A DNA stretch of 64,000 nt from contig JADDOH010010214.1 in NCBI GenBank assembly GCA_016648135.1, positions 1 through 64,000 on the forward strand, read 5' to 3'. The notes under the pieces are model-generated. The model was given only the letters and a program-made list of their open reading frames with translations. It did no database searches and had not been told where the DNA came from. A program made the translations under genes and the position numbers. The first letter of the stretch is position 1. Each line of letters opens with the position of its first letter. Source of the DNA: Agrypnia vestita (lineage: Eukaryota; Arthropoda; Insecta; Trichoptera; Phryganeidae). This document shows, piece after piece, positions 1 through 10,188 of the stretch.

Positions 1-305
1 ACACATTATTTAATTTATATTTAACTGAGGTAGGTATGATATGATGAATGATTTATTCAATAATAACAAAATTACTTTGTAGTTACATTATTATTTTAAT
101 AAAAATTAATAGAAAAAATGCTTCTTTTAAAATTTCTTTAAAACATTACAATAAAATGATTTTATTGTTTTTATAGTAATGATTGTAAAATCATTTTTCC
201 GATTGCAGCCAGTGAAACCAGATTGAAGGCAGTGTAAAATTGGGTACCCAAGTATAATTCCTTAATGAATTGATTTTCTACAATGTACCATTGTATTATA
301 TTTTT
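1..305. other. AT-rich flank, no gene seen
   Basis: Low-complexity AT-rich DNA leading to the TTAA target of the piggyBac remnant. I see no coding frame, tRNA or recognisable repeat in it. Confidence 0.6.
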
Positions 306-831
306 TTAACCCTAGAAGCCCAATCTACGTCGTTTTGACGTACACTCAAAAGCATATTCGCGAACTTTGTCGCATGCTTCTTTCGACTGCCGTGAACTTT
401 TGTAGTACCATAGACCAGTAGACCAACTTAGTAGCCGTCAATAGCTAACTGATTACTGATACCATTTAATAGGTATCGCAGTGTTGCACGTCAATTTGAT
501 GTATGTTTGGGCTTTGTGTAACTTTTGCATTCGTTATACGTTTTTACTGTAATAGGTTTTTTTAGAATTAAACGTTGTATTTTGTTTTATTTCTAATACC
601 AAAGGTATAATAAGGTGAATAGACAAGATTGCGTCCTCTAGACAGCTGAATGTGGAAGATATAGGATCCAATGATTTAATGATGATATAGTTATAATTAT
701 ATAATTAATAATGATTTTTATCCATAGGATACAAGGTCAGAAGAAGAAGATTTCGTGGTTCAAGATAAAGTCAGAAGAGATGTCGAAGATGAAATTGAAA
801 TCCAGACATTATATTATTTTACAGCTTAACA

Positions 832-1300
832 AAAGGCAGTGTTGATACTTTCGATCAAACATTTTCCTCCAGTCTTCTAAAAGGAAGACAAAGAGGTGGC
901 CCTTGGCGGCTTTTTATGGGATGCTCAACATAGATTTTGTAAGTTGTTACATTATTAACTGCCATAACAAGCTGACTAACCAAGAAAAATCGCTGAGTCG
1001 CAAAACTTTCATGAAAAAATTAAACACTGACTTGACTTCACCATGGATACAAAAACGACTGGATGCCCTATTTTTGAAACGTTCTTTACATGACAATATT
1101 ACGGGCATACTTCAAATTATGCCACAGACATCTACAGAAACCACCAATGATAAGAAAAAACCAAAGAAACATAGCTATTGTAGGTATTATACCTACAGTA
1201 GCTATGTTTCTGAAAAAAGCGAATGACTAAAACACAGTGCTTCAAATGCAAAGCCATATGCTGTGAATACAATGTTAATGTGTATCAAAACTGCTTATAA
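832..1300 (+). pseudogene. piggyBac transposase C-terminal remnant
   Basis: The translation begins with KGSVDTFD, the family's conserved GVDxxDQ-type motif, and after one frameshift near 893 continues WPLAAFYGMLNIDFV, matching the piggyBac block that follows the third catalytic aspartate. The usual Cys-rich DNA-binding tail is present in another frame near 1233-1300 as a CxxC...CC...C series ending QNCL and a stop. At least two frameshifts break the frame. The first and second catalytic aspartates lie in the deleted middle. The longest open stretch is 903-1226. It cannot encode a working transposase. Assignment to piggyBac is secure from motifs plus TTAA/CCC ends. Confidence 0.85.
1166..1210. 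repeat. 45-bp near-perfect palindrome in the piggyBac tail
   Basis: The left arm GAAACATAGCTA... is mirrored by ...TAGCTATGTTTC, with one mismatched pair over 45 bp and no real loop. It interrupts the Cys-rich tail of the transposase remnant, so it probably arose by a local inverted duplication after the copy died. Confidence 0.85.
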
Positions 1301-1891
1301 AGTCTGAATAATATTGTAAAATTAAGAATTGATTAGTTTATCGTAAAACAACAAAAAAGTTCTTTTTTATTTTTTTTAGTGTAAGAAAAAAATCGAGAGA
1401 ATCTCAATTTTTTATGCCATTTTTTGTGTGTTTAGTCATAGTTAATATTTTGAGGTTTAAATTTTGAAAAAAATTCCAAATTTTCGCTTTTTTATTTCTT
1501 TAGTCTTATATAAATAAATCTGATTGAAATTTGTAATATATGTAGTAAAATATAATGAACTTTACTTATTTCTAACCTAGCACGTCATTTCGACGTATGA
1601 TTGGGCTTTATAGCTCTAAAAATATGTTCGGTTTTCAAGGGGTAATAAGTTTTTAAATTGGGGAATCTAAAATATAAATCTGAGAACTAATAATGCAAAT
1701 AAAAATCAAAAAAAATAATGGTTTTATAATTATATGAAACATCTCTGTAACATTTTGAAAACATGAAGTCAAAAAAAAATTACTACAAGTGAATAGACGT
1801 ATTTTTTCTTCTATAGTTTATTTTTATCTTATATGTTTATCTATATGCATGAACAAAAAACACATTAAGTTAAGATTATTATGTGGCATAT

Positions 1892-2134
1892 CAACGGTCC
1901 CTGTATATGCTGTCGAATCTGCAAAATTTTGATTTTCATTTAACTATCTGAAATTATCCAATTTACTTTATATTTGTGGATAAAGTTAAAAAATCTATAA
2001 TATTCCCTTATATTTACTTTTTTATGTTATAAAAGTTCAACACCATCCGAAAATATAGAGTGAATTGGATTTTTTACAATGGTAAAAAGAAAATCTATTT
2101 TTTTGCTGATTTGACAGTATACGTAGAGATCGAT
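1892..2134. mobile_element. MITE family A, copy 1
   Basis: About 240 bp, AT-rich, with imperfect terminal inverted repeats: left TGCTGTCGAATCTGCAAAA, right containing GCTGATTTGACAGTATACG, which is its inverted counterpart. There is no coding frame. A second copy with the same ends and length lies at 23961-24214, which makes this a dispersed non-autonomous DNA element rather than a chance hairpin. The superfamily is unknown. Confidence 0.75.
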
Positions 2135-2445
2135 ATTATTATTCGAACTAAAAAGAACGCTCGTTATCTCAAAGTATATATATGTTACTCTTAAGAACTT
2201 GAGAGTAGTAATACCAGATAAAAGATGAAGAATTTGTTTAGATAAACTTAAGGCAAGAGTAGTTCGATAAATATTATTTATGGAAATAGGGAGTCTCCCA
2301 TTTATCTATTTACAATAATAACTGCAAAGGTGTGTCATATAATCGGCGTCATTTTTTGAAAAAATATACTTTCTCTGAAAGCTTACAGTGCGAAAAAATC
2401 TTCGATCTAATATTTAGTTGAGTAAGAGCGCGATGTTTATTTTTG

Positions 2446-2720
2446 CTCCCTTTCTTTTAACTCGTAGCGTCTGCTTGTCTGCCGAAGAAACTTTGGATCG
2501 ATTTGTAACCCTTTTCTCGTGATCCAATGAAACTTTGCATATAGACTCGTGGCGACGATAAAAATGATCTAACTAATTTTCGTTTAAAAAATTTAATTAT
2601 GGTATTATTTTCGAATTTTCGAAATTTTAACGGTTTTTTAAAATCGGAAACCATACAAATGAGAAAGAGCCCGACGCGTGGAGAAGGTGCGAAACCTTTT
2701 TCAACTAGTCTGACTCGAGC
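2446..2720. repeat. dispersed repeat B, copy 1
   Basis: Contains CTCGTAGCGTCTGCTTG followed by GAAACTTTGGATCGATTT. The same block recurs at 29390-29470. A later GAAACTTTGCATATAGACTCG segment is typical of non-coding parts of insect mobile elements, but I cannot name the class. The minus-strand frame across it (2457-2723) has no recognisable protein content. Confidence 0.55.
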
Positions 2721-2724
2721 CATG

Positions 2725-3835
2725 GATCAGATGGTTTCGCCGATAATAATATACATGGAATAGATTTTCCACACGAATTTAAAGGAAGAGGAATATGTTG
2801 ATAGAATATCAAATTGGAAAAATTATAAATGAGAAAGGGAGTAAAACCAAAACATGTTTTTTTTGGGTTAGTTTTTTTAACGCCTATTTTTATATCCTTG
2901 CATCTTTTAATCTAAACCACGAGTTAGAGAGAACTCTGGCTAATATCATCTGGAAGTCTATTTTCTTCTTAGTCCAGCGTGAAAGAGATAATTAAAAAAA
3001 TAGGACTTTAATATCAAACTTCAACTAAAAAAAGTATGAAAATATGAAGTGTGTCTAACTGCACAACAGCGAAGAAAAACTCTAAGTAAAGAAAATAATC
3101 AAAGCGGTGTGGTGTTCTTAACAAGAAAAAATAAAGTGAAATTTCTCATGTTCTTTCATGAAAAATCAGGGCACAACTTTCTAAAAGTTTTCTGTAAAAT
3201 ATCTGGGAAGCCCCGTGAAATACCTACTTGGAAAACCGGGCGAATGGGGGCGGAAGGCATCGCAGGTTGTGTGGGATTATTTATAGCCCAAATAAAAACA
3301 GGTAGGGCCCTTTGTCGGAGCCTGGGTGGACTGAGGTAGTTTTTATTTATATTTTCCAACTAACATTCGCTGCCCGATTAGATTATACGCCATTGCCCCA
3401 GGTAAAACGCTTTCCAATATGATGTATGTGAACGTAAAGAAGATAAATGAAGGAGAATCTTCATTTTTTCGCCACACTGAAAATTTTTCTCCTCCCGCGA
3501 ATTTCTTTGTTAAAAATGAGTTAATATTTCACCAACAATGCGGAGCCTACTTTGTTTGCCGCCACAAGAAACGTATGAAATATGATCGAATATGTCTCAG
3601 GATAATATTATGCTCCTGCAAATAAAATACGCGGTGGAAGCGTCTGCAGACCATGGGATAAAAATTCTTTAATTCAACCAGAATAATTTATTCGCCGACA
3701 AAGCTGCAAGCCGAGACCGACACTCGCAGCTTCCGATTGTCGAGTTATGGTCCTGGTTGGATATTAGGCAGATCACACCGATCTTAGACGATTTAGACTG
3801 AATCTGATGTTAAACATATCATCGTATATGATATC
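2725..3835. other. unassigned stretch with two GC-richer patches
   Basis: AT-rich DNA with GC-richer patches near 3200-3340 and 3640-3780. Short frames on both strands cross the first patch (3049-3339 plus, 3156-3359 minus), but neither shows a family I know. They could be decayed exon or element sequence. No RNA gene was recognised. Confidence 0.4.
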
Positions 3836-3837
3836 TA

Positions 3838-4164
3838 ACCAGTATATTGAATGCAGCGGAGATGAGATCCCTCAGACGTATGTGTGGAAAATCAATTTAT
3901 GATAGAGTAAAGAATGCAGATATTAGGAATGAATGTAAAGTTGATCTTAGCATAATTAATAGAATTAAAAAAGGGTCACTCAGATGGTGTGGGTATGTTA
4001 AGCGAATAAATGAGGAAAGAATGGCAAGAAAGATATATAATGCAAGTGTTGATGGCGCTAGAAAGAGAGTGCGACCGCGAAAGTCGTGGCATGACCAGAT
4101 TAACCTGATACTGGAAGATGGTGTGCTAATAAAAATAATTAAAGTGGTTCAGTGTATTTATTAA
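3838..4164 (+). pseudogene. non-LTR retrotransposon C-terminal fragment (family L1a)
   Basis: The translation reads RRMCGKSIYDRVKNADIR, then SLRWCGYVKRINEERMARK, then RKRVRPRKSWHDQINLILED. This is the hallmark C-terminal region after the reverse transcriptase of RTE/Jockey-like LINEs (RLRWxGHVxRM...GRGRPRxxWxD). It is 5'-truncated, lacking the RT palm, and the true C-terminus is lost after the ILEDG motif, where unrelated sequence follows. Related fragments of the same family lie at 16045-16400, 16558-17095 and 47235-47440; their tails supply the missing end. Clade assignment is tentative. Confidence 0.8.
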
Positions 4165-4169
4165 AATAG

Positions 4170-6410
4170 AGAGGTATCGTGGAGGTGAAAAACTCTCAGT
4201 AGGTAAGCATACACAACAAAGCGGTTGGCACTTGTTTTAAAAATGCCTATTTAATTTTCAAGCACAGTTCTATAGCGAGAAAAATTGTAAAAAATAATCA
4301 TCTTCGCGGACCAAGAATGTTTATAATATCATTTAATTCATAATCCCTTGTTTTATTTATAAAATAATTAACATATTAAGGAAGTATAACTAAAATATTA
4401 TCCATTTTTCGTGAAAAAGCTCCATTAAAGGTTTATTATTATGATTTTAGATGGCTCTAATATATACGTACTGTATGTAAATATTACGTATTCAGATCAA
4501 TGAGTAAAGGTTAAATTTACTATCTTTCTTTAATATATGTAGGTATTTGGAGTATTAATAATTAATTTTTGTTAAATTATGATGGCTTTCGTATACCAGT
4601 GAAAATTCGTGACTAACTTAGTCCAAGATTGGTTCTTGTAAATCAGTTCATCAATGATTTTTTATATATAAAAATTCATAAACATAAAGTAGTAAATATA
4701 CAAGTATTTCAAAAGGATATTGGTTGCACAGACAATAAATTTTGTTGATAAAATTATTATAAAATAATAGTTTCTTTAAAAGTATCGATTTGTCATTTTC
4801 AAAACACCGTCACTTTAAAAAGGACAATGGGAGTTATGAAATGGACAAAGGAATGAAATAAAAGATTTATCAATTTAAACACAAATTTAACAATGAGTAA
4901 TTTTGGCAGGAAAGAAATTTGAGCATATGGTAGTATTAGTATAATAAAATTGAAGATTGATGAAGAATTAAAGTGAAGATAAGTTAATATTTATTATGAA
5001 AGAAAATAATTTTAGTTATTTCAGTTGCAATTTTGACAGAAAATATTACGTATGCCTTTTATACCACATGTCTCGTGGTATATAGAACAGAGAGCACATT
5101 TCAACCAGTCAACAATCTGGCTGTTTCATTGCGTATTGTTTGCAAATCATTTGGACAAAAATACTTGTGAATGACTTTTAACATAAATACGAGTAATTGT
5201 AATTATTTATTCAATAACATCTAAATATAATACCATGAAAATACAAAATCCCAAGTAATACACCTTTAAAATTGTTGACAAAAACATGATTTTATTTACT
5301 TTTTCTTATCGAAATCGACAGTTGCGTGACGCTTCCGCACATCCCGCTCAAATGAACTGTCAGTGGGAGGGTATTGTCTATTAGGTTAGGTGCTGTCAAC
5401 GTAAAATTTTGAAGAAACTGGCGCGAATTCTTTAGAAATAACGGGTGTTGGCCGTTTCATAGCGGATCTTCCCTACCATTTATTTAATAAATTTAAAAAA
5501 AATTATAAAATAAAAATAAGATCTAGTAATACTATATTATTAAAATAAGATGTAGTAATACTATTCCACCAAAACTATTTTAATTATTTAACTATTACAG
5601 CCAATGTAAAAATCCATATCCAGAAGTTAGGGACCTTCTTTTTCTAGGAAAAGCTTTTTACCATGGGTTAGAAGGGATTTTTTTAACAGTGTTTGGTTTA
5701 ACTTACCAAAAAAGAAACTTTAAAGTTTTTGTCTCCGAGCCCTTTTGGGTTTTCCTTTCTCCAAAGGGTATAAACCTTTCGACCCACCTTCTTTTCTATT
5801 ATGACCCCAAAACACAGGCTGGGGAATTAAAATCATTTTATATTTTTACTTTTATAATATAAAATAATATTGATTCTATTTACAAAATTAAAGGTCTGAA
5901 TATCAGGAGCATGCAGTGAGTATTTTGAAATATAACAACTACGTTAGCATATATTTTGAAAAAAAAATTAAATAAATTATATATCTCGTAATATTTCTAT
6001 CACAATTATTAAAATATTATTACAATTAATCATAATTTTCTGTCACATAAATATTTCATTTTGTTTACTTATGAGCATTTGTATAACTTATTTTATTATA
6101 TTCTTTTTTCTAAAACCATGATTCAATTATTCATTAATCCATACATTATACACCCAAAAACTTATTATACATGTATTTTGTCCATAAAATCTCTGAAAGA
6201 AAAAATATATATGAGTCATAATATTAACCAATTTTCCAATTATATATATTTTTGAACAGTTGAACTAGTGATTGACACAGTAAATGTAAGTTTGTTTCAA
6301 GAATAATTATTCATTATCCATTAAAAATTCCTACAAATATAATCGTTGTTATTTTATATTTTTATTATCATTGTTTATTTATATTCTTATCTACATTTTA
6401 TGGAAATAGT
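4170..6410. other. AT-rich gene-free stretch
   Basis: Mostly AT-rich DNA without recognisable coding sequence. A patch at about 5640-5830 has a strikingly different texture, with short runs of doubled and tripled bases (CCCTTTTGGGTTTTCC-like). A small GC-richer patch lies at 5325-5470. No element ends were recognised. Confidence 0.45.
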
Positions 6411-6439
6411 AGCTGGTTGGCCCGGCTTCGCTCGGGACC

Positions 6440-7605
6440 ATAATTCTCTAGACCCGGAACCTCTAGACCCACCTACGCACTCCCCCACTCAGTGTGGAAC
6501 CTTATAGATCTTTCTGATAGCTTGTAGAACTTTCTTCTTCCAGAACTTTTTAGAGCATTCTCGAACCCCCTAGAATTTTCCGGAACCTTTAAAACTCTCT
6601 GACACATTCTGCAACTCAGTTTGGAACCTTATAGAACTTTCTGAAGCTTTCTCCATCCAGAACTTTCTAGAGCATTCTGGAACCTTCTATTAATCTTCTG
6701 GAAACTTCTAGACTCACCGATGAACTCAGCTACTCGGTTTGGAACCTTATAAAACCATTTTAAACTTTTTCCTTCCAGAACCTTCTAAAGCATTCGAGAA
6801 CCTTAATGAACGTTCTGGAACGTTCTAGACTCACTGACATACTCCGCCACTCAGTTTGGAACCTTATAGAACTTTTAAGAATCTTCTAGAACGTTCTCTT
6901 TCCAGCAATTTTTAGAGCTTTACAGAACATTCTGGAACCTTCTAGACTCACAGACACACTCTGCCACACTGTTTGGAACGGTAGAGATCTTTCGGGAATC
7001 TTCTACAGCGTTCTCCTTCCAGAACATTCGAGAACTTAATTGAACGTTTTAGAACCCTCTAGGTTCACCGACACACTCCGCCAGTCTGTTTGGAGCCTTT
7101 TAGAACCTTCGTGAACTTTATATTTCTAGAATCTTCTAAAGCATTCGAGAACCTTCATGAACGTTCTGGAAACTTTTAGACTCACAGACACACTCCGCCA
7201 TACTGTTTGGAAGTTATATAACTTTCGTGAATCTTCTAGAACGTTCTCGATCCAGAACATTCTTGAAATTTATCGAACAGTCCGGAACCTTATAGACACA
7301 CTCCGCCACTAGAATTTTATAGACTTTTATCAAACGTTCTGGAACCTTCTCGACTCACCTCTTAGTTTGGAGCCTTATAGAATTTTCGGGAATCTTCTAG
7401 AACACTCCCCTTCCAGAACTTTCTAGAGCTTTAATGGACATTCTGAACCATTCTTGACTCACCGGCACACTTCGCCACTTAGTTTGGAACCTTATAGAAA
7501 TTTTGGGAATTTTCTAGAACGTTCTCCTTCCAGAACTTTCTAGAGCGGATTTTTCTGGAAGCTTCTAGACTTACCGACATAGTCGGCGAGCCCATTCTGG
7601 AACAA
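6440..7605. repeat. ~117-bp minisatellite made of heat-shock-element modules
   Basis: The anchor CTCAGTTTGGAACCTTATAG recurs with divergence at 6488, 6615, 6733, 6850, about 6968, 7085, 7201, (partial) 7305, 7361 and 7478, a period of 116-118 bp. Within a unit, GAA and TTC alternate at 5-bp spacing: GAAccTTatAGAActTTC, TTCtaGAAcgTTC, TTCcaGAActTTCtaGAG, TTCtgGAAccTTCtaGA. Alternating nGAAnnTTCn modules are the binding site of heat-shock factor trimers, so most of each unit is in HSE register. Sequence evidence for the array is direct; binding and function are inference. Confidence 0.9.
7224..7246. promoter_or_regulatory. perfect five-module heat shock element
   Basis: Five contiguous modules TTC-GAA-TTC-GAA-TTC start at 7224, 7229, 7234, 7239 and 7244, each exactly 5 bp apart. 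That is a canonical extended HSE. Four-module versions occur at 6879-6896, 7385-7402 and 7507-7524. They lie in a repeat, so regulation of a neighbour is not shown. Confidence 0.75.
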
Positions 7606-7857
7606 TATGAAGTATTTGCGGCCTTCTCATAACAAAACAATGTGCTAGAATGCACATTTTCGTCACCCACTCCCACCCACGCTCAGCCACCCCCACCAAA
7701 CTCGCACATTTTAAATGTGACACTAAGGGCTATCCACCACTATAACCACCAGGGGTTGGTAGTATCTGGTTGTGAAGAAAACTTGGTGGATAGGGAAACA
7801 CGGGTTTCTTTTTATATATATATATATACATACATTGATTACAAGATAAGTAATTTG

Positions 7858-7892
7858 ATGACACGGAAAATTTTCCTTATTTTCCGTGTCAT
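7858..7892. repeat. perfect hairpin, 14-nt arms
   Basis: Arms ATGACACGGAAAAT (7858-7871) and ATTTTCCGTGTCAT (7879-7892) are perfect inverted repeats around a 7-nt loop. It lies just past the HSE element and might be part of its terminus or an independent fold-back. Confidence 0.85.
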
Positions 7893-7944
7893 TATCCTCA
7901 AAATTGAGACTTTTGAGATGTAGCTCTATAGACGCGTATTGAAT

Positions 7945-8268
7945 GTTTCCTGAGTGGATAGTGCGACAAACGTTAAGTCCTCCGGCGTATGGAAAAATAC
8001 CAGGAACTGTTGCGGACTATCAAGTCAAGAAGCTTGAGTACCTATCTCGGACATATTATGAGAGAACCAAAGAACAGTCTAAAGTTAAGGCTTAGTTTAG
8101 ATATAAGTGGTAAAAAAGCATAGGAAGACGCCGCATGTCATGGCTGCGTAACCGAGGGACTGATACAAGTGTAACTCGACGGAGTTGTTCCGTGCGGCAG
8201 TAAATGAAATTGTAATAGCCAAATGATCACTGAACTCCGATAGAAGATGGCACCATAAGAAGAAGAAG
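7945..8268 (+). pseudogene. non-LTR retrotransposon 3' end (family L2a)
   Basis: Broken frames give VKKLEYLSRT, then LKLRLSLDISGKK, then RRRMSWLRN-like and STELFRAAVNEIVIAK. This is the C-terminal tail of RTE/Jockey-like LINEs (xLGHIMR...GRRRISWLRNLRxW...ELFRxA). It ends in a short AAGAAGAAGAAG tail at about 8258-8269, the kind of microsatellite end used by RTE-clade LINEs. Several frameshifts and stops are present. The piece is strongly 5'-truncated. Confidence 0.7.
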
Positions 8269-8269
8269 A

Positions 8270-9200
8270 ATTTGAGTTTTTAATTATTGTTGTTAGAATA
8301 CTTAAATAGTTTATTAAGATTTCCCAAAATTTCAACGATTTCACATGTCACAGTGTCACACACGTGTTCATTTTAGTTCTGAAATAATGATAGTTTAAAT
8401 AAAATTTCCATTACAATACATCAAGTCGTAAACACGAAAAATTGCGCTGCATAAGAGAATAACATAAAGTTGTTCCATTCTGTTTTGAAAGTACTCTTAT
8501 ATACAAACTTAAACTTAAGAATTTATTCATTTCATTTGCATAATAATTTGACCTGCTATTTTTATTTTGATTTCAGTGTTATTTTTAAAATGTTTTCATT
8601 TTTTGTGTTAAATCATATTATTTGTGAGGTTAATAAAATATGATAATGAAATTTAAATACAACCTTTACTCCCTTATGACAGAACTGGAAAGTAATCAAT
8701 CAACATAACTACATATTACCATGCATTTACTGCATTCAATGCCGATTAAATACCTCCCCATGTGACTCCAATTTTTCTCTGTTAATTGCTTTTGGCTGCT
8801 ACATATTTCAGCAAATTTGAAAATATTTACGTGTTGAAACAATCACGGATTTTTTATACTAACTATATAGATGTTTTATATGAATTTATACGATTCGTAA
8901 AAATATTCATTTTTGTTCTTACCATAATATAAATCTTAAATCGTTGAAGGTTTGAATATTTCATCAGGTTATTAGTATATATACCTATATTGACTAATGT
9001 AGGGTGAATTTTTAGAGGGACTTTAAAATACTGCCGATAGTTGATTTGTGCACAATTTGGTTCACCATTTTACGTGAATAGACTTACGCCAGACACTGCT
9101 AGCGAATTCTGCAAATTTATTAAAAAAAAAACTTCTAATGAGGCCATCGCCATGATTATTACCACGATTTGCATGTGTTTAATTTCATTTTAAATTTATA
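8270..9200. other. AT-rich gene-free stretch
   Basis: I see no coding sequence, RNA gene or element end here. The minus-strand frame at 8138-8344 is largely antisense to the LINE remnant and is not a gene. Confidence 0.5.
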
Positions 9201-9204
9201 TGTT

Positions 9205-9505
9205 TCTAAAACATACCTCTTATCAAACCTTTCTCTTCCTTTGTCTTTTTATAACGCTCAACATACATCTTTCTGTTCCACCTTAATTGGGTAATCTTTT
9301 GACTCTCCCTCAGAGTCCACGATTTGCAACCATACGTGCAGCACTGAAATTTCAGGTACCCGAGTGCACCCCAGCCTAGCTTTGTTCTGCGAACAAATTT
9401 GTCAGATCTGCCTCCGATTATGGAAATTTGTTATCCTAGATAAACAAAATTATGGACTTGTTCAAGCTGGGATCCATTAACATGAAAAGTTTAGTATCAG
9501 CATAA
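9205..9505 (-). pseudogene. non-LTR retrotransposon fragment (post-RT domain)
   Basis: Read on the minus strand: VNGSQLEQVHNFVYLG, then GGRSDKFVRRTKLGWGALG, CCTYGCKSWTLRESQ and QLRWNRKMYVERYKK. These match in order the LINE blocks FxYLGxxIxxDGrsdxEIrrRi, YGxExWTLt and RxMxR that follow the RT palm. At least one in-frame stop is present and both ends are missing. It differs from the 3838 family in the region covered, so relatedness cannot be judged. Confidence 0.75.
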
Positions 9506-9509
9506 AGCA

Positions 9510-10185
9510 TCCGGGAAGTATTTTTGCGTTGTTAAATATATAGTCTTTAGAATTTAGCGAGAATTCATTAATTTACGAGATCGGTACCTAACTATTATAT
9601 ATATGGTATATATAATAATAAATGATAGAATATAAATTTTGATACAAAAATATTCATAATTTACATACACTAGATGCTCAAATTTGCATAGCATTCACTT
9701 TTTATTTTTGTTTTTACCAATTTCCACTTTAAATGAGATCGATTCTCCTAATTATTCTGCACCAAGACAGCCTATCTCGGGTTGTCGGATCGAGTAATTG
9801 GGTTTTTGTGTCAATTTTGCCAAGCTGGTCCACTATATTAGTGAGCGGCGATAGCAATAGCTACTATCGGCCCGTAGCAGCCCAGACAGCCCCCCACTGA
9901 GCCAGTTTTTTTAATTTTTGCTTATATTATAAGATTAATGATGCCCAAAAGCAATAGAAAATCTTAAGAGCTTAAGGGTGCATAATATTTACTTAACAAT
10001 TACGCAAGAGAAGAAAAAAAGGAAAATCCGTCACAATCACCAATAAATTAATTTTTGTATGAGGAAAAAGAAAAATTAAATAAAAAACAAAAAAAAAGTT
10101 ACAAGAGAAGTTATTAAAGTGATTCTAATACAGAGAATTTCTATTTAAGACGAGTCATCGTCTTCTATTGCAATTGAAGAAAATT
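9510..10185. other. gene-free stretch
   Basis: AT-rich, with a GC-richer patch at 9765-9905 around TAGCAATAGCTACTATCGG. That patch loosely resembles 25262-25320 (GTAGCTACTACAGGCCG). No gene or RNA was recognised. Confidence 0.4.
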
Positions 10186-10188
10186 CGG

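Larger units (their letters stand above)
310..1617 (+). mobile_element. internally deleted piggyBac element with both ends
   Basis: The left end begins CCCTAGAAGCCCAATC directly after a TTAA at 306-309, the classic piggyBac arrangement (TTAA target, CCC-start terminal repeat). The right end at about 1581-1617 carries the inverted copy: the block around ATTGGGCTT is the reverse complement of AAGCCCAAT, and both ends continue into the matching inner block TACGTC-TTT/AAA-GACGT. The outermost bases of the right end are degraded, so its TTAA is not intact. The body of about 1.3 kb is too short for an autonomous piggyBac (about 2.4 kb). It keeps an acidic N-terminal piece (roughly 715-815) joined to the C-terminal part of the transposase, implying a central deletion that removed the catalytic aspartates. 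It is a dead copy. Confidence 0.88.
6412..7835 (+). mobile_element. Helentron/DINE-like non-autonomous element with HSE minisatellite core
   Basis: The left end has a GC hairpin, CCCGGCTTCGCTCGGG (6421-6436), as seen at heads of many insect non-autonomous Helitron/Helentron-type repeats. A tandem array follows (6488-7600). A unique tail holds a stem pairing CTATCCACCA (about 7729) with TGGTGGATAG (about 7783), then GGGTTTC and a TA run (7803-7830). The order head hairpin, central minisatellite, stem-loop tail matches DINE-1/HINE architecture. There is no coding sequence. The exact 3' end is uncertain, and Helentron affiliation is inferred from architecture only. Confidence 0.6.
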
